This document shows, piece after piece, positions 56,921-64,000 of a stretch of 64,000 nucleotides of DNA. Both the position numbers and the translations under genes were made by a program. How positions within the stretch are numbered: position 1 is the first letter of the stretch; each line of letters begins with the position of its first letter. Under the pieces are notes generated by a model, which saw nothing but the letters and a program-made list of their open reading frames with translations, was not told the DNA's origin and ran no database searches. Source of the DNA: Apus apus (taxonomy: Eukaryota; Chordata; Aves; Apodiformes; Apodidae); NCBI RefSeq assembly GCF_020740795.1, contig NC_067299.1, positions 11,915,333 through 11,979,332 of the forward strand, read 5' to 3'.

Positions 56921-58426
56921 TGAGGAACCATGACACACCCTGCGCAGGTGCAAGACTCAGTTTGTCTTCCCCAAGAGCCAGAGCCCATTCCAGAACATGT
57001 ACACCTATTTCACAGGCATGAATGGAAAAGCAGGTGAACAGAGGCAGAGCAGCACCTTCACCAGCACCCACTTCACACAAAAGGCACCACCCCGTCCTCC
57101 TCTTCCTCTCCAGCTGGTCAGGACAGATGGTCAGCAGTGAGACCTGCACACACATCATTCCCTGAATTCCTGAGCATGGTAGATTCATGGGTCCCTTCAA
57201 TATGGGCATGGGAATTAAGTTCAATTAAAGTCTATGGCTGGTTGACAAGCTACTCACCCAGCAACTGGTACAGATCGGGCTCTTTCCAGCTTCCTCGTCA
57301 GCCAGTCCTGTTGCTGTTTCCAACCACGGGTCCCCAGGACCCATGGTCCCCTCTGCATTGCCAGCAGCCCGGCCTCTGGACCCACCGCCCCCTGGGCACA
57401 GAGTGGGGCCACACAGAAAAGGAGTTGGAATCACTCTCCAGAAGGCAGGATGGATGGAGGTGGTCAGGTGCAGGGCTCAGGCAAACAAGCAAACCAACCA
57501 GCAGCTTTTGAGCCACTGGCTCCTTGATCCCCCCCCTTCTCTCCATTTTCCATGCTTATGCATCCCCTCATCTTCCTTGACTCCTCCCTTTCTCTGCGCT
57601 TGTCTCCTCCCAAACAAGGGACCTATCCCTGGGTAGCTTTTCCCCCTTGCTCCCAGGTTTGATACACCGGTGAACAGACGTGGTGCTTCAGGTGCTGTTC
57701 CCTAGGTCATCTTGGACTTCCATGGCATTCCTGATGCTGCTTCCTGGGTGCTGCTGTCCCTGCCACTCCTCTCCCCAAAATCACTCCAGCTCTTTCTTCC
57801 CTTCTCTCTGAAGTGTGACCACCTCATCATATCATTCCCCGTACCTACCCAGTAAGATGTGGCTCTACCTCATCGCACTGTAACTCATGTCAGTGTCTCA
57901 CTGGGTTTGCTCTGCTCAGCAAACTCAAACTCTTGCCATGCTCAGGAGGTCCCAGTGTCTGTTCAGGCAGCTGAGGCTCACGCCAGGCCCCAGTCATCAG
58001 CCCCTGTGCCTTAACGGATCCCCCACAGTTCCCTGCATGTCACATTTTCCCCCAGACTTTTCCAAGCCTCCATGTGTCTTCTTCATCCCGTGGTGCCTCG
58101 GAACACTCTCCTCTCCAGCCAGGCAGGGTTTCAGCCCTTTTGAGTGACTCTCCCTGTGTGCCCTTGTCTGCCTGCTGCCTCATTTTGCAGGTGCCCAGCA
58201 TGGAAGTCCTTGCTTTGTACAGGAGATTGAACTGGACTGGAGCAGGGTTAGCTGTGAAAACTGGCACCTTTATTTCAAGAACTAAGTCAACTCACGCATT
58301 TGAGTGCATCCAAGGGAGCGTGGACAGGACAGAGCAGGCCTTTGACACCAAATCTGCCTTTGGATCAGCAGGCATTGCCCCAAAAGGAAATTGCCATGGA
58401 ACACTGCAGCTTGCACTGAATCCTCT
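56921..58426. other. No recognised gene (counterpart of 16,211-17,716)
   Basis: Same unassigned sequence as copy 1; the dense indels seen further left stop at about 57,280. Confidence 0.5.
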
Positions 58427-60107
58427 TCATTCAGCAGCCCTCCCTGCTGCACGCAGTCCCAGCTGCACCAGGATCCAGTTGTAGAAGTGCTGTGTGGAAG
58501 TGTAAACCCCAGGCTGTCTTGCTCTTGCACATCCTCTCCCCCAGCTGGTCAATCCAACCAGCCAGAAGTAGTCACCACAGTTATCTTTGCAGACCAGAGG
58601 GCCACCACTGTCACCCTGCAGCAGAGGAGAGCAGCAGAGGAGAGAGTGAAGGTGGTGTTGGGTGGCCCCTGACAGCACTATGGGTCTCCTCCTTACAGCA
58701 CCTGCCTGAGCTGTGCTGGCTGCACAGAGAGGCTCTGCTCAGGGGCTGGAGATGACAGAACTGTGTCTGGAAGGGAGTTGTGGGGCTCTCTGTCCTGCAC
58801 AGAGCTCCTGGAGCTGTGGAAGATGGAGGTTCCAGGATTGGGATCTGTACCCATGGGCTGCCAAGAGCACTGGCTGGGCCTCTGGGAGAAGGGGGCACTG
58901 AGCTGTGGTTGGGGAAGGGGAGGTGAGTCCCAGCAGTGGTGGGGACCCAGGGGAGGGTGACTTGTCAGGCAAAGCCTGCACTGGAGTCCTACCTGGCAGG
59001 TGTCGATAACACCCTGTTCATAGCCAGCACACAGGTGGTGGTGGTGGATTTCCCCTCTGTACCACCAGCTGCTGTTACAGATGCCGGTACCAATGAGGTG
59101 CACCCTGGCCTCCTGCAGGACATCACTCTCGTTTACAGAGGCTGCTGTGAGCACAGAAAGGAATTAGCACCCTGCAGGTCGCTGCCAGTACATCGCCCCT
59201 GTCTGGGCAAACCCCTTCCCTGCAGCTTGGCTTTGCCTCTTGAAGGCTGGTGCTCCCCTTCTGTCTTGTTCTGCACAATGGGTCAGGCCCACCTCTCTCT
59301 GGGCAGACATCCCCACAGCTTGACTCTGGCTTTGGCCCCTGCTCTCAGCAAGCCCAGCCTGGCTCCCCAGTGTGCCCAGTTGGCACTCAGGACACGAGGA
59401 CTTTTTGGGAACTCACATCTGGCAGTGGTGGCACCCCAGCCACTGACGTAGCAGGTTTTCAGCTCTTGTACTCTCAGCGAGATGTCAGGCACACAGGCCA
59501 GCTGTATGTAGGAGCTGCACTGGACGGGCTGGTCCAGCTCCAGCAGGGCGATGTCGTTCCAATGCGTGGGTGCGTTATAGTGCTCGTGGATCAGGAGCTG
59601 CCTGATGTGGTGCACTTGGACCTCAGGGCCCAGCCGAGACAAGCGGTTGGCCCCGATCACCACGCGCCACGTGGAGATGTAGCTGGAAGGCAGATGGAGA
59701 GAGCGTCAGGGGAACAGGAGCCCTGAGCTGCAGCAGCCCAGCGGCTCCTGCCTTCTGCCTCCTACAGGGGAGAGGGAAGCAGCACTGCCGAGAGTGTAGC
59801 TGCTCTGGTCTTTGGCTCCAGGAACGTGAGGCTGGAGGCTGCCAGGAGGCAGGGGCACCAGCCCAGCCCTCTCCTGAGCAGGCTCCCAGCTGGGCTCTGA
59901 GTGCCCAGGAACTGGCCATGCTGCAAGAAGACGGGATGGGAGGAGGACGTGGTGCTGCAGACGGGGCACCTGCTTGTGCTGGGGGGACATCCTCCTTCCT
60001 GGTCCTCCTTACCTGGCATTGATGAAGCAGTGGGCTGCTGTGAGGACCCACTGTGGGCTGATGAGGGACCCTCCACATATGTGCCCTGAGCCTACTGTCC
60101 AGGGATC
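58427..60107 (-). CDS. ACR-like: Acrosin-like serine protease, 3' four exons, copy 2
   Basis: Minus-strand exons: 60,107-60,013, 59,682-59,427, 59,144-59,003, 58,615-58,427, all with intact splice sites, phases and His-Asp-Ser triad. The coding sequence differs from copy 1 by one visible substitution, a CpG change at about 59,611 that turns Arg to His in the segment before the catalytic Asp (VRHIRQ to VHHIRQ). The single-base intron difference near 58,684 does not touch coding. As in copy 1, no signal peptide, light chain or activation-site exon was found. Confidence 0.85.
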
Positions 60108-60506
60108 CTGGATGCAGAGAAGGAGTGAAAAAGGAAAGGGCCAGGAAGCAGGACAGAAGGATATAGTGAGAAGCGGTGGGACATGGAGCAGGAGGGAGAG
60201 ACACACAAGAACAGTGACAGAGAGAGAGAGACAGAGACTTGGAGCCTCACAAGAGGGAGGGAGAAAGAAAGGGAGGGATATGGAGTCCTGTGGAGAGATA
60301 CAGGAAGACAAAAAATGGAAGTGGTATCAGGGAGCAGCAGAGACGGGTAGTAAAGAGATGGACAGGAAGAAGGAGAGGGACAGTGGGATACAGCATGCCA
60401 AAAACTCCAGAGACAGTGAGACGGACAGAGGGAGAGAGAAAGAGAAGGAAAGAGAGAGAGAAAGAGGATGTGAAAGGGAGCGAGACATACACTCATGGCA
60501 GGGAGG

Positions 60507-60570
60507 TTGGGACCTGATGGTCTTTAAGGTCCCTTCCAACTTTAACCATTCTGTGATTCTATGATTCTAC
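60507..60570 (+). mobile_element. CR1 3'-terminal fragment, copy 2
   Basis: Counterpart of 19,798-19,861, within the same purine-rich tract. Confidence 0.9.
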
Positions 60571-62683
60571 ATTGGTGGCAAGAGAAAAAGCATGACAGGC
60601 AAGAGGCCAGAGACATGATGAAAAACAGGGAGGGATGCACATGGGGACAAAGAGGCAGAGAACAAAAAAAACAGCCATGGCCTGCAGGAGAGAGACAGAA
60701 TTAAAGAGCGGCTCAGAGCCGGACAGAGAGCGCAAGGAAAACACAGGGGAGGGCAAAATGGTTGAACAAGAGAGGGCCTGGGAAATGAGAGAGGGAGAAA
60801 CAGGGAGCAGGACACAGGGGCAGAGAGAAGAGAGGTACTGGGCGCAAAATAATGACACCAGGGAGGGAAAGGCAGAGGGGCACAGGCATAGGGAGGGATC
60901 CGGAGGCTGAAGAGGGGCGACGTGGCCCCAGGGGTCCGGGGCTCACCACAGGTCCTGCTGTCAGTGCTGCTGGCAGAGTTTAAAGTCCTGACACTTCTGT
61001 CTCTGCCCCTCTCAGCTGGAACAAGATGAGATTTCCTGGATGCACAGCCTGATGTGCACACACAAGTGCCACACAGCCGGGCTGGGCTCTGGTCATGCAC
61101 ACAGCCCCATGGGGCACACTGGCCACCTACTCTGCTCAGGACCACTCACAGGGAGCCTTCCTCAGGCAGAGAGGCTGCTGTCTGTGGGCTGTGGGCAGCT
61201 TCCAGCCAGACCCGCTCTTGTCCTTCTCCAGCCACTTCACCTTCTCGCCATCTCTTCAGCTTCAGCCCAAGCTGCACGCAGCCACCAACACCGCAGGGGC
61301 AGAGGGGGCAGGAGCTGCCCTGAGCATGGCCCCTGGGCGAGGGAAAGAGCCACGGCCCCTGCAGCCAGGCCAGGCCAGACTCTTCTGCTGCAGCAGCTCC
61401 TGCAGCCCCTGGTCCTGCCCGGCCCCGCACCACCGGTCGAGCTTGCTGGGCCCCGCTCCCTGCTGCCGGGACAGGCCGGGGACGTGATGGGGAGAGACCA
61501 AAATTAGCAATGATGGAAACTCCAGAGTGGAGCTGGAAACAAATGTGCCAGGTCACAGACTTTGCTGCCCTTGAAAACTGTCATCTCTGTCTGTGCAGCT
61601 GACAGGAGGGGCTGGACTCCAGCACAGACAAGGTTTGCTGGCGCTAAAGCTGCTGGGAAGAGAGGAGTGACAGGGTGTCCCTGCCACACTGGGGCTCCCC
61701 GACCATCACCTCCTCTTCCTCCTGAAGCACCAGTCACTGCGTGCTGGCAGAACACAGGTTACCCAAGGGGGTGGCCTGGGCTTGGTGCCAGAGGAGGGAG
61801 CTGCTGGCTGGGGTGGTAAGGAGCTCTCTGCTGCTGGGGATTTGATGTCCTCCCACCTCCCAGCCCTTCCAGAGGTGGCTATGGAGTGTCTGGCACAGGA
61901 TGGCCCTACTGCCTGGTTGGGGGCACTGCCCACAGTGCCCACAGGGCTGGAAGTGCAGTCCCAGATCCCCCAAGGAGATGGAGCAGGCCCTGGGGGCACA
62001 GCTCCTTTCTCTCCACAGGGAAACTGCTCCTCTGGCTCACAAGCAGGGGTGTGCAAGCCCAGAGCAAGCCAAAGGCCACCTCTGGATACTAGGATGAATG
62101 ATGACTTAGACCTGGCAGAGAGTGGGAGCTCATTCATGTCCTGGTATGTCTGGAGGGCCAGGTTGGACTAAAGGCTCTCCTCGCTCCTCTTTCCTCTCTC
62201 GTCTCTCTTCCCTCCTCCTTCCTCCCTCCTCTCTCCTAACACCCTGGGGCAGCGGGTGCTGTGCTGCCGTGAGCAGTGGGTGCCAGGGCACTCTCCAGGC
62301 AATCCTGATTGCTGCCATTTCCCCTTTGCCCTCTGCTTCTCTAGAAAACACTTCCTCAGGAGATGAACAAATGCATCTTCTCCTGGGGAACGCCTCACCA
62401 TGAGGTGAGCATGTAAAACACCTTGGGACCCGGGTGTGCTGAGGGGGAGCTTGTCCTGCAGGCAGCAGGAGAGGCAGGAATAAGACTCCACAACCTCAGG
62501 GTGCTCCACAGCTGAAGGACACCGTGGGCTTGGGCTTTGTGTTCCAGCTTTAGTAAAACAGCCATTTTCCAGAGGAGAGATGGGTCAAACCAAAACAGCA
62601 GCTACTGAGAAGGGACTGAGCTGAAAAGTTCAATTACTAGGAAGAAAACTGGTTCTATCCTGGCTCAGACAAGGACAGCCACT
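60571..62683. other. Purine-rich then GC-rich sequence, no gene (counterpart of 19,862-21,974)
   Basis: Near-identical to copy 1 with a handful of substitutions; nothing additional recognised. Confidence 0.45.
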
Positions 62684-62832
62684 AGCCACGAGATCTTGCT
62701 GCTGCTGGTGACACTCTCCCAGGAGGCTCCCTGTGACCCAGCTGAGCTCCTGGTGGTCCCCTTGCACCTGCAGCAATGTGGCCTGAATGTTCTTCAGCAG
62801 CTCCTTGTCCCGCTCCAGGGAGGAAGATGACA
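62684..62832 (-). pseudogene. Possible coiled-coil (QRICH2/DUF4795-like) fragment, copy 2
   Basis: Identical in sequence to 21,975-22,123; the same uncertainty applies. Confidence 0.3.
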
Positions 62833-63198
62833 AGGTGGGTCTGTGAATGGGGTCCTGGCTGCTCCCCAGGGACAGCAGGGAGCACTGCCGTGGGCTGTCA
62901 GTGCCAGCAGGACATTTGCATCCAGGCTGGAATTTCCCTCCATGCTGCTGATTTGTGCAAGGCAATTGAAAGGAAGGGGGCACCACCTGCCACGACATGA
63001 AGAACTCCACCAGCTCCTGGAGCTGAAAATACTGCAAGTGCTGGACTCGGCCCCCAGAAAGGTGTGGAAAGAAAACAACACTGATGTAGGACTGGTGGTT
63101 TTGCCCCAAATGTAAATATAAACACAAAGGGAGGAGCCCCTCCAGCTGGGAAACCAAATCCTATTTGCCAGAAGCTGAGAAGAGCATCCAAGACCACA

Positions 63199-64000
63199 CA
63201 GACCTGTGTGTGGCACAAGTGGTGTGGTAAGGATGTCCCTAGAGTTCACACTCACCAGATGACCTTGCAAAATAGATGCCATGCTCTGCAAGGAGAACAA
63301 AATGGTAATATGGATGATGGTTCACCAAACTTGGAGGTGTCCCTGAGGCCAAGTCAGTCTGTATCTTGCATCAAAACCACCTCAGTTAAGAAAAAAAGGC
63401 AAGTACTTGTCATAGGTGACTCACATCTAGAGGGAGTGGAAAGCCCTATGTGCAGGTCAGACACAGTTCTTAGGGAGTTGACTCCATGGAGCCAGGGTTA
63501 AGGATATATGGAAGAAACACCCTACCCTAGTTCAGCCCTTGGATTACTACCCATTACTGATATTCCAAGTAGGCAATGAAGATATACTTTCAACAACTCA
63601 CAGATGTCTCACGCTCACTAGCCCTGGTTCTCGTGGGGGGCTTCAATTTACCAGATGTCTGCTGAAGTACAACACAGCAGAAAGGGGCCAATCCAGGAGG
63701 TTTTTGGAATGTGTGGAAGATAGCTTCCTGCTACAGCTGGTCAGGGAGCCTGCCAGAGGTCGTGCCATACCTGACCTACTGTTTACGAACAGGGAAGAGC
63801 TGGTGGGAGATGTGGTGGTTGGAGGTTGTCTTGGGCGCAGCGACCATGATATGATAGAATTTTCAGTATATGGTGAAGTTAGGATGGTTGTCAGCAAAAC
63901 ATCTGCCTTGGACTTCTGGATGGCTGACTTTGGTCTATTCAGGGTGCTGGCTCAGAGAGTCCCTTGGGAAGGAGCCCTCAGAAACAGAGGAGCCCACGAA
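63199..64000 (+). mobile_element. CR1 LINE (ORF1 esterase remnant and ORF2 start), copy 2, cut by window end
   Basis: Counterpart of 22,490-23,291, with the same ORF1-to-ORF2 junction and GDSHLEG motif near 63,415. Confidence 0.88.

Noticed and set aside
1-64000. tRNA genes, rRNA, CRISPR arrays, bacterial operons
   Set aside because: None seen by eye. The sequence is vertebrate with spliced genes and retroelements; regular repeats present are microsatellites or minisatellites without spacers.

Overview
This looks like nuclear DNA from a bird, most likely a passerine. The interspersed repeats are avian: CR1 LINEs with the typical 3' tail, an ERVL-type LTR, and gammaretrovirus-like endogenous retroviruses (ERVs). 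The host genes are of types common in avian gene families: acrosin-like serine protease, maestro heat-like repeat (MROH) genes and a GAS8/DRC4-derived copy. There are no prokaryotic features. The species call is inference.

The layout is dominated by a long direct duplication. Bases 1-23,291 recur in the same orientation and order at 40,678-64,000, and both copies run off the window or into a gap. Each copy holds, in order: ERV A (internally deleted, ending in a 3' LTR); a broken MROH segment carrying a truncated GAS8/DRC4 reading frame; a CCTCT microsatellite; a CR1 3' fragment; a short minisatellite; ERV B (two gag starts, an inverted LTR in its leader, no reverse transcriptase, a 3' LTR cut to 46 bases); an ERVL LTR; the 3' four exons of an acrosin-like gene on the minus strand; a purine-rich and then GC-rich stretch; a possible coiled-coil fragment; and a CR1 element with ORF1 and ORF2 remnants.

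Between the copies lie a roughly 490-base polypyrimidine tract, about 5.7 kb with no recognisable gene, the 3' end of one MROH gene with a polyadenylation signal, a possible F-box exon, a minisatellite, and a well preserved MROH gene. Twelve exons of that gene (469 codons, every splice phase compatible) run into a 100-N assembly gap at 39,552-39,651. After the gap the sequence resumes inside the 5' LTR of the second ERV A.

Divergence between the copies is uneven. About 42.0-57.3 kb of copy 2 carries many one- or two-base indels, while 57.3-64.0 kb differs from copy 1 by only a few substitutions, mostly CpG transitions. This matters for judging whether the duplication is genuine, allelic or an assembly product. 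The most interesting coding candidate is a two-exon frame in copy 1 (4,743-4,802 plus 5,222-5,905) that joins MROH-derived exon remnants in frame to an internally deleted GAS8/DRC4 sequence.
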